Assembly: GCA_028551475.1 (NCBI GenBank)
Contig: CM052362.1
Span: forward strand, 13,570,521-13,634,520
Reading direction: 5' to 3'
Length of the DNA: 64,000 nucleotides
Source of the DNA: Casuarina equisetifolia
Lineage: Eukaryota > Streptophyta > Magnoliopsida > Fagales > Casuarinaceae
Of this stretch, positions 24,412 to 36,272 are shown piece by piece; the stretch's first letter is position 1, and every line of letters begins with the position of its first letter. The notes under the pieces are model-generated. The model did no database searches, was not told the DNA's origin, and saw only the letters and a program-made list of their open reading frames with translations. The position numbers and the translations under genes are program-made.

Positions 24412-24525
24412 GACTTAATATTTTTTTCTTTTTTAAAAACAAGTTAGGAGAGGGAAGGCTTGAACCTTGGCCATTTGTATGGGATATCCAACTAGGTGCC
24501 GTCAAGCTACTAAGGGCTTATGCAT
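24412..24525 (-). mobile_element. tRNA-derived SINE candidate
   Basis: On the minus strand an A-box-like TAGCTTGACGG (24509-24499) is followed 32 nt later by a good RNA polymerase III B box GGTTCAAGCC (24466-24457). A pyrimidine-rich stretch and an A-rich tail end near 24412. The spacing and A-rich 3' end are those of a tRNA-derived SINE. The A box has one mismatch to the consensus and I could not define a target duplication. Confidence 0.5.
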
Positions 24526-24529
24526 ATTA

Positions 24530-26451
24530 AGGTGATATGGACTTTGAAAAGCAACATTTGCAATGCGTAGTTGATTTTTGACCACAACTAGTTGGCTAGG
24601 GTTTTATTGGCAAAGCTGTAATTTGACAAATGTCCAAGGGTAATATGGCATAGAGAGGGACAAAATGGTAATTTCAAAAGATGGCAAGGGCAATAAGATT
24701 TAGGGTAAGAAGGATTGCATTTAGATATGTTCTTTATGGATACTATTGCTTTCATAATTTTGAAAGGTTAGTACAAATTTAAATTCACAACTCTATCTTG
24801 TATGGCATTTTAAATGCATAAGCATGTTATAAAATTAAGGAAAGGAGAAACCCAACAAGTTAGGTGAATTAAATTGTATTGTTCTACAATAATGAGTAAA
24901 CTACATAGTTGTTACTCTATATTGAGGCTTAAGCCTAAGCTACCCTATATGCTAACAACCTATACAATAAAAAAATAACAAGAGGAATAATGTAAATGTA
25001 GAAAATAACCAAACCTAGGCAACGTGTCATAATTGACACATTTCTATTAACACTATCCTTTTAAGATATTTCTCTTGGTTTCTTGAAGACCCTAAAATGA
25101 GATATAATTATAATTATGTTCAGAGATGAAATAGAAGCTTATATAGCATATCAAAATACCAAGCATTTTCCTTTCATTTCTCTTCATTCTTAGGGCTTTG
25201 CAAGGGCTAGAATTAATAATGCTCAACAGCATCAGCATGCTTAATCCTACTTAGCACATACACAATGAATTAATCTAAGAAAAGATCTCCTAAGATTTAT
25301 GCATCTACATGAACGAGTGATAAAGGAGAAGTGTAATGATTGAGATTTTGATGGAACTTTGCAACTAAGGACAAGGGTGAAAAAGACAAATTGTGGAAGG
25401 CAAAGACAACTAGGTCACTTTAGTTTCAAAATTAACATAGTCTAAATCTATTTTACTTGCCTTTTCTCTTGTAAAGCCTATTCTTATTCAAATGCTAATT
25501 TAAGAGTGAATGAATTTTTCTTTCTCATAAAAAAATATCTTTAATCATAATTTAAACAATGTAAGACTTTGTTGCATCATTTTAAACACACTTCCACATC
25601 CTAAATGTGGAAAATACATCCTAAGGAAATTTTAACCATGGTTGAAGAGATGTTACACTTGAACTTAGAATCTAATAGTATACTAAAAAGTCTATTTCTA
25701 TCTAAAAGTTTCAAAAGTAGTTAGATTTTTCTTCCATACAAAAAGAATTACTAAACGTATTTAGATAATATAAAACTTTTTTACATCATTCTTAGCACTT
25801 TTCTTTATCAATTACACCTTTCTGGTGCATCAAGAATGTCTTGCACCCTAAGCAAGCATTCCATCCCCCAAGTTACATGGCATACTACCATATATCAAAT
25901 CCAAAGCACCAACGAAATTGCACTCAATATATTTTGAGCTTGGAAAGTTTTATAGAGTAATTTAGAAAGGAGATTTGATTATTATGGTTCAACATGAATG
26001 TGTTGAGTCTTAGCTGTGCAAGAAACTATTAACATAGAGAATATGAAGATAAAGAGGAAGCTATGTACATATATGTTGAATTTTCAACAACAATGGTTTA
26101 TGGTAGAAAACACTGTTTTGTTTTACGAAATTAATGGTGGAAAATACAACAACTCAAACGGATTGTACACATTGGATCTTTTTCCTTTTAAAATCATAAA
26201 ACTCCTAACATTACAATCAACTTATCTTGTCTTTATTATGTACAAGCCTTTTTTTGCTACCCATCCACTAACAAAATGGTTTCTCTTTACTTTGCTCACT
26301 AGCTAGCTAACTTCTTTATCCTTTGGCCACCACCTCCATTTAATGCAATTTTAGTCATTGTGTAGAAAAGCTTTTCTGCATGTTTGTTAGGTTTAGGGTC
26401 TATGTCTCTTCATCATCTCAACAATATAAGATTGTTATTAAAAACTATAAT
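24530..26451. other. No recognised gene
   Basis: AT-rich sequence with no coding match. The 96-codon plus-strand frame at 26016-26306 has no recognisable domain. A stretch near 25540-25600 shares a block with 34740-34800 (TTTAAACAATGT followed by an ACATCAT-like element), hinting at a shared old repeat. Confidence 0.45.
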
Positions 26452-26832
26452 TGTCAGGCTAGCTTAACTTCCTTAACAAAAGGCAAATTGCTTTATTTCA
26501 AAAAGTCAAAGGTAGCGTACCTTCACTTAGACTCCTTTGGTCTTTGTTCCAAGAAACCCATGAAACCTTCTGTCTCACACTCTACTTTGTCATTCTTTGA
26601 AGAAACTTTGAAGTGAGTTTGCTTAGCCATTTTTTTTTTTTGCTCTTTCAAACTCAAATTTGAATATGAAATCAACTCATTGCTACCCAATGGTTCCCTA
26701 GTTGATAATTGGTCATACTATAACTTGTATATAAAGAGACATAACTTTATAAACTTCTTTTTTTTTAATGTTTTCTACACTTTACTATTGTAATCCTACT
26801 CTTCACTTGAATACAATAGCACAATTTCACCA
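26452..26832 (+). mobile_element. 5' LTR of Copia-B
   Basis: It starts TGTCAGGCTAGC and aligns with 30609-31006 through most of its length, sharing a TTGTATATAAAGAGA promoter-like block. Similarity continues weakly past 26832, so the inner end is uncertain by a few tens of bases. Confidence 0.7.
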
Positions 26833-26867
26833 ACCTTGAAAGTATCTTCCATTCTACCATTTTCTTT

Positions 26868-28700
26868 ATGGCGTCACAATCATCCAAGGCAATCATGACT
26901 TCTAATCTTCAAAACATTTTTTTCCCACCCTATGTTACTCCTTAAAACTTCCCTTCACCGTTTGTCTTTCTCCCATTCCTTCAATGGAAGCAAGATCTTT
27001 TGAAACTCATCTACTATATCCTTACCTACGTACCTTTAACATAACCACCTTTGTCAACATAAAGCTTACTAAGGCCAATTACCTTTTGTAGGTGACCAAG
27101 GTTAAGACTCTTGCCAAAACCCACAGGCTTCTTAACTTCCTAGTAGGGGAGACAATTAAACCATTCCTAAAAATCACTTTTGACGATAAGGAAGAAGACA
27201 ACCAAACCTTTGATGCCTAGGAATAGACAAATGATCTTCTTTGGTCTTGGCTTATAGGGTCTCTCTCTGAGGAGATTTTTGGCTAGATCTTTGAGATAGA
27301 GCTAACATTGGGATTTGGAAAGACCTAGCAAATCATTTTGCCAAAAAAATCTAAACACAAGAGTATGGCTTGTTCTCGCAACTTCACCATCTCGTGAAAG
27401 GTTCTTCTCTGATCTCAAGCTTCTTGCATGACTTTGAGCCATTTTGAATCAATTATCATCACTTACAAAGCCTTTGCCAGATTCTAGAAAGACATACATC
27501 CTACTTGAAAGTCTCAGTAAAGAATATAAGCCTTTCCACATGACTATGTTCCATTTGTTTTTTGCATTACAACCTACCTTTTGTAGGTGACGAAAGTTAA
27601 GACTTTTGCCAAAACCCATAAGCTTCTCAGCTTCCTAGTAGGGGAGACAACTAAACCATCCCTAAAAGTCACCTTTGACGACAAGGATGAAGACAACCCA
27701 ACCTCTGACACCTAAGGATAGACAAATGATCTTTTTTGGTCTTGGATTATAAGGTCTCTCTCTGAGGAGATTTTTGGCTACATCTTTGAGATAGAGATAG
27801 CATCAGGATTTGGAAGACCTAGCAAGTCATTTTCCCAAAAAATCTAAAACACAAGAGTGTGACTTGCTCTCGCAACTTCACCATATTGAGAAAGGTTATT
27901 GTTTGCTCTCAACCTTCTTACATGACTTTAAGCTATTTTGAATCAATTGTTATCACTTGGGAAACCTTTCTAGACACTAAAAAGATGTATATCCTACTTA
28001 AGAGTCTTAGTAGAGAATATGAACCCTTCCACATGACCATGTCTCGTTTGTTTTTTGGATTACAACCCACCTTCCATAGGTGACCAAGGTTAAGACTCTT
28101 GCCAAAACCCATAAGCTTCTTAGCTTCCTAGTAGGGGAGACAACTAAACCATCCTTAAAAATCACCTTTGACGACAAGGAAGAAGACAACCCAGCCTCTG
28201 ACACCTAGGGATAGACAAATGATCTTCTCCGGTCTTGGATTATAAGGTCTCTTTCTGAGGAGATTTTTGGCTGCATCTTTGAAATAGAGGTAGTATTGGG
28301 ATTTGGAGAAATCTGGCAAATTGTTTTGCTAAAAAATCTAAGACACGAGAGTATGACTTGCTCTTATAACTTCACCATCTCGAGAAAGGTTCTTGCATAC
28401 TCTCAAGCTTCTTGCATAACTTTGAGCCATTCTGAATCAATTGTTATCACTTAGGAAGCCTTTGTCGGAGACTAGAAAGATGCACATCCTACTTGAAAGT
28501 CTCAAAAGAAACTATGAGCCTTCCATATGACTATGACCCATTTGTTTTTTGCATTATAACCCACCTTCCAATGACACCTATGCTTTTGTTGCACAAAGAA
28601 ATCAGAGAGGTGGTCGTTTAGGCTCAAATTTCTCCTCCTAGGCTTATGGGTTCACATGAATAGCTCAAAACACTAGAAATGCTTTACATAAGCCATAGCA
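26868..28700 (+). pseudogene. Copia-B gag relic
   Basis: Plus-strand gag starting at an ATG (MASQSSKAIMTSNLQ), about 36 nt after the LTR. After a short N-terminal part (QWKQDLLKLIYYIL) comes the UBN2-like block (NDLLWSWLIGSLSEEIF), present three times because of the tandem repeat 27081-28562. A Gly/Arg-rich stretch and a degraded knuckle follow near 28760-28800. Stops occur in every copy. The family normally has this segment once. Confidence 0.6.
27081..28562 (+). repeat. Three tandem 494-bp units inside gag
   Basis: Units start at 27081, 27576 and 28069, and a fourth start block (ACCTTCCA) at 28563 closes the array. Spacing is 495, 493 and 494 bp. The units share long blocks (for example AGACTCTTGCCAAAACCCA and GTAGGGGAGACAA) but differ at many bases, so the duplication is old. 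It covers the central gag domain. Confidence 0.85.
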
Positions 28701-28889
28701 ATAGTTTGAGTCTTTTTAACCCGCTCCACATTGACAGTAGAGCCAAGGCATGTGCTCACTTGTTGTTTACCAAATTTGCTCCAAATGTGGACGCAATGCT
28801 ATAGAGTGTTTCAAATGTTTTGATCAAAGCTACCAGCCACAAGGTGTTCCAGTTGCTCGCATTATTCAACATGACAACAACCTTAATAA

Positions 28890-29950
28890 CCATGATTAGG
28901 TAGTTGATTTTGGTGCTTTGCATATTGTGAAATGATCCAAGTAAGTTAGATAATTTTTTTCCATATAATGGTTTTAATCGGATCATGGTTGGCAATGGTA
29001 CTCTCATCCCAATAACTCATATTAGGGAAACTACATTAAATGGGTTTATTCCTTTAAATTTGTTCTATTAGCATCAGACACTTAAAGGGATTTTTTTTCC
29101 ATATCTCAACTTACTAAAGATTTTGCCTATTCTATTGAGTTTGATCCCTCTTTGTATTATATAAAGGATTTACAAAGCAAGTAGATATTGACTAAAAGGA
29201 TTAAGCACGGACACCTCTAGTTGCTACCTACTTACGGTGATTCTACTTTATTTTCATCTTGACAATGGGTTGTGCCTTGGAGCACTTGGCACTTACATCT
29301 TGGCCATCCAAATGAAGATATTTTTACTTCTTTCAAGAAATAAAATTTGGTTTCAATTCAAGGACCGTTTACTATTTTACTTCCTCATTGTCATGCTTGG
29401 AAGAGTTGCAAGCTTCAATTTTTACCATCACAGTACAAAGCCTCCTCTCCTCTTAAGCAAGTGCATTTTAATTTGTGGGGACCAGCCCCTATTTTGTCAA
29501 AAAAGAGCTTATGTTCTTATTTACTCTTTATCAACAACTTTAGTAGTTTTCATGGAGGAAATTGGATCTATTTTGTACTTGTTTAACTTTGTTCAATGGT
29601 AGAAAAACAATTGGAATTTTCTATTCAAACTCAACAATGTAACAATTTGGGTTTCCTTTTTTTTTTTTTCTTGTTTGGGGGGGGGGGGGGGGAGGGCAGG
29701 GTTGGGGTTTCAATTTACAAGTCAAAAGATGTCTTGCTCGTATACCCCTCAATAGAATGGTCTTGCTTAACATAAGCGTCGACCTAAACTAGGTAGTGCT
29801 CTTATTTTGCAAGCCGATTTGCCAACTTTTGTCATGTCATGTTCTCTTTAACAAGGAAATTTTCGGTTTATTCAAACTAAGCTAAGACAGCTTTTAAGGC
29901 TTCTTCGTCCAATTTTCTGAAACCATCGCTATTTTTAAGAAACATCATTG
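28890..29950 (+). pseudogene. Copia-B protease and integrase relic
   Basis: Plus strand. A protease-like block (VDFGALHIV, where the family has Asp-Ser-Gly-Ala) comes first, then VGNGTLIPITHI. A pre-integrase region is followed by the integrase start with a LWGPAPILS block near 29480. After about 29600 the reading dissolves into a T-rich and G-rich tract. A further integrase fragment near 29730-29790 is too decayed to read. Confidence 0.55.
29656..29695 (+). repeat. Poly-T and poly-G tract
   Basis: A T run of about a dozen bases is followed by a run of about 17 G, interrupted only by TCTTG between them. It lies inside the decayed integrase and is unlike the surrounding sequence. It may be slippage or an assembly weak point. 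Confidence 0.8.
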
Positions 29951-30079
29951 CATCTTCAACTACAGTTGTAAGCCCCCAACATCCTCTGGGTTGACTTTAT
30001 CTCAACCGGTCTCTTTGTTAGATTCGTGGGTTTATTTTCCAACAAGCTCCTCAGCAGCAATTAAGACTTTTTCGGCTAA

Positions 30080-30600
30080 CAACTCTTAACTCTCTCTCGA
30101 ACATGGCACATCCACATGTTGAGCTTTCTGGTACCGACACATGTAGACAATCTAATAGTCAGGGATAGCTATAGACAACATGTCGAGGCTTTGATCTTTG
30201 CACTATGTGCTGAATTTCCACTAAAACAGCTTGATAATCTATATCTTTTCTTGGGAATTGTGGTTTACCGCATAGATACGAGACTACATTTGAATTAGAG
30301 GCAATATGTCATGGATATTTTATCCAAATCTAGAATGGGTCACTACAAGTCCTTGCATTAATAGTAGTTGAATCTACTTGGATATATGTCATGCTTCGTG
30401 ATCTCTCTATTTCCCATACTACAACTCACCACCAAATCTACTCTCAATAGCACTTAGCTTCTTTACTACTATCTACATTCCATCATCTTGACAACTTGCC
30501 GACATCTTAACTAAGCTCTTATTGCGTCCCCCTTTCCTTTCTTTGAGGTCCAAACTTAGTGTGTGACCTCATGTCTTGCCAAGTTTAAGTGGGCGTAAAG
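30080..30600 (+). pseudogene. Copia-B RT end and RNase H relic
   Basis: Plus-strand block around a degraded catalytic box (HVDNLIV) at 30125-30150, then FPLKQLDNLYLFLGIVVYR, the RT connection of Copia. RNase H-like traces continue to about 30590. The first two thirds of RT are deleted. Confidence 0.6.
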
Positions 30601-30608
30601 ACAATAAT

Positions 30609-31006
30609 CGTCAAGCCAGCTCAACTTGCTTAACAAAAGGCAAACAGCCACCTTAAAGAACAATTTTGAAAAGTCAAAGGCAGCTTCTTGATTCAACCTC
30701 CCTCGGTCTTTGTTCCAAGAAACCCATGAAATCTTCTATCTCACGTTTTGCTTCGTCACTTCCTGAATAAACTCTATGCTCAGTTTGCTCAGCCATTCGT
30801 GTTGTTCCTTCAAATTCAAATGTGAACGTGAAATCAACCTGTTGTTGCCCATTGATTCCTTAGCTATTAGTTCCTCAAATTGTAAACTTGTATATAAAGA
30901 GATAGAACTGTATAGGCTTTTTTTAAAAAAAACAATTATTTTTTTTGCACTTTGCTAGTACTTGTAATCTTGCTCTTCACTCGAATATAAAAGCACCATT
31001 TCAACA
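30609..31006 (+). mobile_element. 3' LTR of Copia-B
   Basis: Partner of 26452-26832, ending TTTCAACA. Its start is CGTCAAGCC, so the TG terminus has mutated to CG. Confidence 0.7.
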
Positions 31007-31847
31007 GCCTTGGGATTATATTTTGTTCTATCACTTTCTTTAATTATCTTATTGTGATCTATAAAATCTTGTTCACATTTTACTCACTATGCTCATCAAG
31101 CTTTAGGTTATGAGAAATGGAGAAATCAATGTCTTATAATAATGATAGAGCTAAAGCTAAGGAAATTATAGTTCCATCTTTCTTTTGTTGTCGTAAGCTA
31201 ATTAGAACCAACTGCATTAACGAATAAAGAGCAAGTAAGAACTATTTTGTTAGACATTTAAGATTTACGAGGATTTTTAGGGTTCCTCGAACTCAAACAT
31301 GAATAAAGAGGTCCATGGTTACTTGAAATTTATGTTTGTTATTTGCTCTAGTAGCAGAGGTAAAATTGTTAGACCCACGTTTGAATGCTTTGGATTTGAC
31401 TTGTTGATCTTTGGGGAAGACTGGTTGACTGTAAAGTACATAATAAAATGATTTCTTGTCATGATGGCTTGAAGGAAAACCTTCTATAAAGTAGAAACAC
31501 GAGCTAGGATAAAACATTGAATTTCCAACGGATTAAATCATGATCTTTGTAATGGAAATGCTAATGATGAAAAGATTGCGGGGAAGTTCAACAAAGAGTT
31601 TATTGTAACAATTTTTACAGTTTGTTGAAAAAGTGAAGGCTTTGTTTGAAGTGGAGACAAGTGTGCCATTTTTGCGATAGTAGCCTTTTTATTTCGAGCG
31701 GGAGAAATCGAGATTTGGACAAAAAACACGTACTTAAATTTGATCTCTTTGAAAGTACATACTTAAATTTGATTGATGAAATGATTTTTCAAGCTGTATT
31801 TGACATTTGATGGAGTTGGACAGAGAGAAGGCAAGGGAGAAAAAGTC
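31007..31847. other. No recognised gene
   Basis: Minus-strand frames at 31293-31517 and 31538-31729 (74 and 63 codons) show no domain I recognise. The first is Ser/Phe/Tyr-rich. No TE hallmark is visible. Confidence 0.4.
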
Positions 31848-31932
31848 ATCTTATGATGATGATAAAGTTTAAGATACAATAGATGATCTTATGATGATAA
31901 TAAAGTTTAAGCTACAATAAATTATCTTATGA
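31848..31932. repeat. 38-bp minisatellite
   Basis: Units beginning ATCTTATGATGAT at 31848, 31886 and 31924 have a strict 38-bp period. The third unit is interrupted by the LINE at 31933 and resumes at 32671. Confidence 0.85.
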
Positions 31933-32670
31933 ACTTTAATAATGCGACTTGATATAAAAGGTTTCATAATATAGAATTGGAGAGGTCTTTTCAAACTAAG
32001 GCCCATAGTTACCTTAGTTCTTTATAGATTTGCCTATTACTACAATTAATGGAAAAATGGATTGGTATGATCTAATTTAAACTAATGATATTAGTAAATA
32101 TAATTTCATTGAATGACTAGTTTGTCAAGATCAACTTTTTTATAATAAAATGAATGATACGATGGCTCTCTTTAACTAGCTTATATTGTGATTTTTGTTA
32201 GTCCTAGGTTAAAAATAAGAGTCACATTTTCTTTGAATGCATAGGGATAAAGATGGTTTGGAAGACTATCCTTATTTAGAATGGATTTCATCATCATATT
32301 GGATGATAAAATTAAGAATTGCAGTAAATGATCAAAATAACTAAAGACAAGGATTTTACTGTAAAGTTTTTTAAGATATTTTTTTTAGCTTGCATTTATT
32401 ATATATGAGCAAAACAAAATAGAAAACAATTTCAAAACAAAAAAATTGGCATTCCAATCTTATTAGTTAAAGTAAAAAAAAATTATACAAAAGAGAATTT
32501 ATTTGTTTCAAAATAAAAAAATCTTACAGAAAAATATTATTTTGAGTGAGTTGGAAGGTTTCTAACCTCCATCTTTCTATAGTTTTCATAATTTTTGTAA
32601 TACTTGGACATATTCTTATATTTTTGTATATTATATTTTATTAATATAAACTTATATTTCTACTAAAAAC
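31933..32670 (+). mobile_element. 5'-truncated LINE with 14-bp target duplication
   Basis: A 738-bp segment flanked by perfect copies of AAATTATCTTATGA (31919-31932 and 32671-32684), the signature of target-primed reverse transcription. It matches the 3' part of the LINE at 59620-60547, including the ORF2 tail and an AT-rich 3' end (CTACTAAAAAC). The first 300 bp are ORF2-derived but full of stops. Confidence 0.82.
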
Positions 32671-32705
32671 AAATTATCTTATGATGATGATAAAGTTGTA
32701 GTTTA

Positions 32706-33229
32706 TGTTAGGATTGGTGGAACAATTAGGTTAAAGAGTATGATTGTCATTACAATCAGGGGTCTCTATATAATTGTAGAACTAAGAAATATCTTCTAGA
32801 TATAGTGGATTTCTTAGTAGTGTTGGATTAAAATTCTTATCCTTATTCCTAATAGTATTGGAGTAGGATTCTTATCCTTATGTGGAAGTAGGTTTTCCTA
32901 GTAGTATTCAACTAGGATTCCTTCAGGATTTGCTATAAATAGAAAAAGTATAGAGAAACCTAGTAGGCAAATTGAGAGAGTCTCCATGGGAGGCTAATTG
33001 TTGAAGAGGGCTCCTCTCATGGATTCTAGTTGATGAGAGAATCCATGAGATACCTATTTGAGGAGAGGGAATGTATGATGAAAAAATCTAATGAGAAGAG
33101 ACTACAGAGGACGTAGGACATTATGATGTTCCAAACCTCTTAAATTTATTGTATTTGTGTGTGTACATTCTTATATTTGTGTGTTCAATCTCTAAGTGAA
33201 TGATGCGACTTAGTTGAATTCTCCCAACA
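32706..33229 (+). mobile_element. Solo LTR, 524 bp
   Basis: Near-perfect inverted ends (TGTTAGGA and TCCCAACA) enclose a TATA-like GCTATAAATAG at about 32930, followed by a T/G-rich poly(A)-like region. No PBS follows the right end and no PPT precedes the left end. Flanking pentamers GTTTA and GTTCC do not match, so the duplication has decayed or the element recombined. It is probably a Copia family. Confidence 0.6.
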
Positions 33230-33570
33230 GTTCCAACTATCTTTACCGTTGTGAGCTTGTTCTAAAAACCCGGGTGAGTATAAAGAATAAAGAATATTCA
33301 CGTTTTTGGAGATTTGACATCTCCAAGGAGGCTCTGGGTCCGTCGAACGAACGGAATAAGAAGACACGTGATTCTTTAAAACAAGTCCCCACACTGGTGA
33401 AAAATAATATTGGCCAGAAGGCTAAACTACAGCTGAGCAAAACCACTGCCCTGTTTGCTCATCATAAATCCGTTAGAAATGTGACGGCTTTGTCTAAATA
33501 TAAAACTAAGTGGGAGGCTACAGCAACTTGTACTTTTCAAGGAAAAAATGAAAATTATCTTCATGCATAA
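33214..33570 (+). other. Unassigned 118-codon open frame
   Basis: A plus-strand frame whose first residues lie in the solo LTR. The body is Lys/Ser/Thr-rich (segment NERNKKTRDSLKQVPTL, later ALFAHHKSVRNV). Base composition is less AT-rich than nearby DNA and a G-box core CACGTG lies at about 33365. No domain is recognisable. It could be an exon of an unidentified gene, or chance. Confidence 0.25.
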
Positions 33571-36267
33571 TAATGATGACAAAAAGATTCAGTGGAGACA
33601 AACAAGGACTTAACAGTGGTGAAATGATTGCTAAAAAATAATTCATTATTTTGGAGTGAAGGTAAGTGCGCCGCTAAAGCAACACTAGTTTCTGTGGCAT
33701 GGATGGATATGCAAATCTTCCTCTCAACCTCCTTTCTTTCGTTTTCTTTCTTATTATTATTTTATGATTTTGATTTCTCAAATTTTTTATTCCTCTTTTT
33801 TCCTAATAATGTAATAAATTTAATTTGTACTAGACTAGTGATTTATACACGTTAACAAATAAACCATTAATTTTCGACTACGAAAACCTAACAGATAGAG
33901 TGATTTATAATAGCACATATTTAAAAAATGATTGTCATATATTTGAAACGTCATTATCTACTTTATAAAAGATTAAACTGCAGAAATCACTATAATATTT
34001 TCCTAAGAAAGAAAATCAAAACTCCTCTACAACTATATTCCATAACTCTTAAAACCAAACTATGTGGGGGAACGTGGGTGAATCCAAGTTGCGGCTTTGT
34101 TTTTAGCCTTGAAGATGAACGCAACCAAAGGTGGGAGGAGAGTTACATACCGGTTAAAATAAAGTAAAACTGAAATTTTCTTGTTGAATGCATAAAAATT
34201 GTACGCATTCGGACGTATGGCAGATTGACGGGCGACATAAACCATAACATTGCACTTCTCGTTAAAGGCACAGCTGGTTGCTAAATCACTAGAGTACCGT
34301 GGCTGTTGTAAATAGGGAATCCGCCTTGCTTGTGTTTGATGAGTTGGTACGTCATTCTTCTTTGGTTTGATGGGCTGCCTCTTTCATTTGAGCTTCGAAA
34401 CTGCCCTCTTTCTCAACTTTGGGCAAAAATAATTAAAAAATAATTATTCTTATATTTTCCTCTGTTCAAGTTATATTAGGTTTAAAAGTCCAGGAGATTA
34501 TGCCCTATCTTATGATAATAATAATGATATAGTTCCATATTTCGTTTATTGCTGTTAGTTTAAATGAAGATTTCTATTATGATTACAAATTAGAGAAAAA
34601 TTATTCTATCAAAGACTTACTATTTACAAAATATATATAACCTAACATAAGGAGGGAAGAAGAAGTTAAGTAAATTAAACGTTTTGAAAATTCATTTCTT
34701 CTTAAAATTGACTTGTAAAGAAGAAAAATATTTAATTTTAAGGATAATATTTTAAACAATGTGAAAAATTTTCTACATCATCATTAACACATCATTTCAT
34801 AATTAACAAGACAAGAGCAATAATTCCTTTGGCATATTAGGGATGTCCTCTCTTAAACTTAGAGTTTATTATTATATGAAAAAATTATTTTTCTAATAAA
34901 CTAAATTATAAAGAGATGGTGTATATATTTTATTTTGCAGAATAAAATTTTACAAGAATTTAAATAACACGGATGCTTTTCATACCCTTGCTCACACTAA
35001 CAACCTAATTCCTGCGACGGAACTCAACCAAGTTGAATGATTCTGCCAATGTCGGGAAAAGCAAGTCATTGTTACGGCGATCAAAATCAATCCAAACTGA
35101 AACGATTAAGCCATTTAAGGAAAATCAGGCTATAGCCAGCGGCTACAAACAGCACCTCTGGTACTTTTAGGCGACCAAATTGCTGCCTCCTCCAGATGAA
35201 CCTTCTAGCCAACGGACAGCACGGCAATGGGAAAGAGATAAGGACGTGTCCATGACCAACCGACCCTCTTTCTTAGCTTGGATAAACTGAAAAGGTAAAA
35301 TGTGGGTAAACGTGAAGAATGAGAGAGTTTGCATGTAATATATTTTAGCCATATAAGCGGCAAGTCCGTGTAAATATGTGGAAATGAGCAGTTGACTCTT
35401 CCCATTCATTTTTCTTATCTCATCTGACTTGTGACAGTGAAGTGGAGAAGACCATTTTCGACCCCTTGTTTTTTTTTTAAAAAAAAAATTTCAATATTAC
35501 AACTCAGGTGTCGAATTTAGACCTCACAGTTAAGATCTTCATTAACTCATCACTGAACTAGCTGACTAAGTGACTTTGACCCCCTTGGTTGGTTGTCGGA
35601 TACAACCTTCCTTCATTTTGAAGATGTCGACTTGTAGCCTTAACTTTGATGCTTTAAATTTTTTAAGTTTAAAAGAAATTATATTCAATGCGTAGAGGAG
35701 TCATTGATGTGCAGGCCGTCGAAGGAAGCGCAGGAGTTATGAATTGTCAGGATGGAGATAAATTTGGCAGGTCTCCATCTGATTGTCATTGTTTGATCTT
35801 TCTTTCAGCTAGAAGTTATATGTTCCTAACCAGAACGAAGTTCCCAATGCATGTAGATTTAAGAACTTTCACTGTAGCGGGGAATTCAATGTTGATGCTT
35901 CATGAACTGGAATAGAAGTTAAGCAATCCGTGTGCATTTTATGTTTATCGTTAAAAAGTGTGTATTTTAGGTATTAGGGAACAGGTGCAGAATGTGTGGG
36001 TGTGATAGAAATGAGTGGGAGAACGTCCTCTGGATGAACGGGAAAGTATTCATATAAGGCATGTTGCGTACAAATAATTACATCTAGTAAATGTAGACAA
36101 AATTTCTTCATTTTCCTTTCCTTTTTACTCTGTCTTCAACTTTTCTATTATGTGGAGAGTCTAAAACTAATCATCTCCACACTTCAATGCCCAACGCATG
36201 CTACACTGTTTTTAGGTTTTAGTGAGACTAGTGAATCACTTTGCTCAATATCACCTTAACATTTTAA
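33571..36267. other. No recognised gene; few TE hallmarks
   Basis: About 2.7 kb lacking LTR, PBS or pol signatures. Short frames at 34060-34245 (minus), 35167-35409 (minus) and 35688-35915 (plus) have no recognised domain. Some patches (34050-34400, 35000-35450) have higher GC and CpG than the transposon tracts. This suggests unique or low-copy DNA. Confidence 0.4.
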
Positions 36268-36272
36268 GTTCC

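Larger units (their letters stand above)
26452..31006 (+). mobile_element. Copia-B, decayed plus-strand Copia
   Basis: A plus-strand element between two diverged LTRs (26452-26832 and 30609-31006). Its decayed gag contains three tandem copies of a 494-bp segment. A CCHC-like stretch, protease, integrase and the end of RT plus RNase H follow. Most of RT is missing between 29.95 and 30.1 kb. LTR identity is clearly lower than in the other elements, and all frames are broken. No matching target duplication was found, so boundaries are approximate. Confidence 0.75.

Noticed and set aside
33225-33234. Target duplication for the solo LTR at 32706-33229
   Set aside because: Flanks are GTTTA and GTTCC, which agree at only three of five bases. 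GTTCC is also the duplication of Copia-C, which I take as coincidence.
25540-34850. A possible MITE shared by 25540-25700 and 34740-34900
   Set aside because: Only short AT-rich blocks agree, and I could not find terminal inverted repeats or a target duplication.
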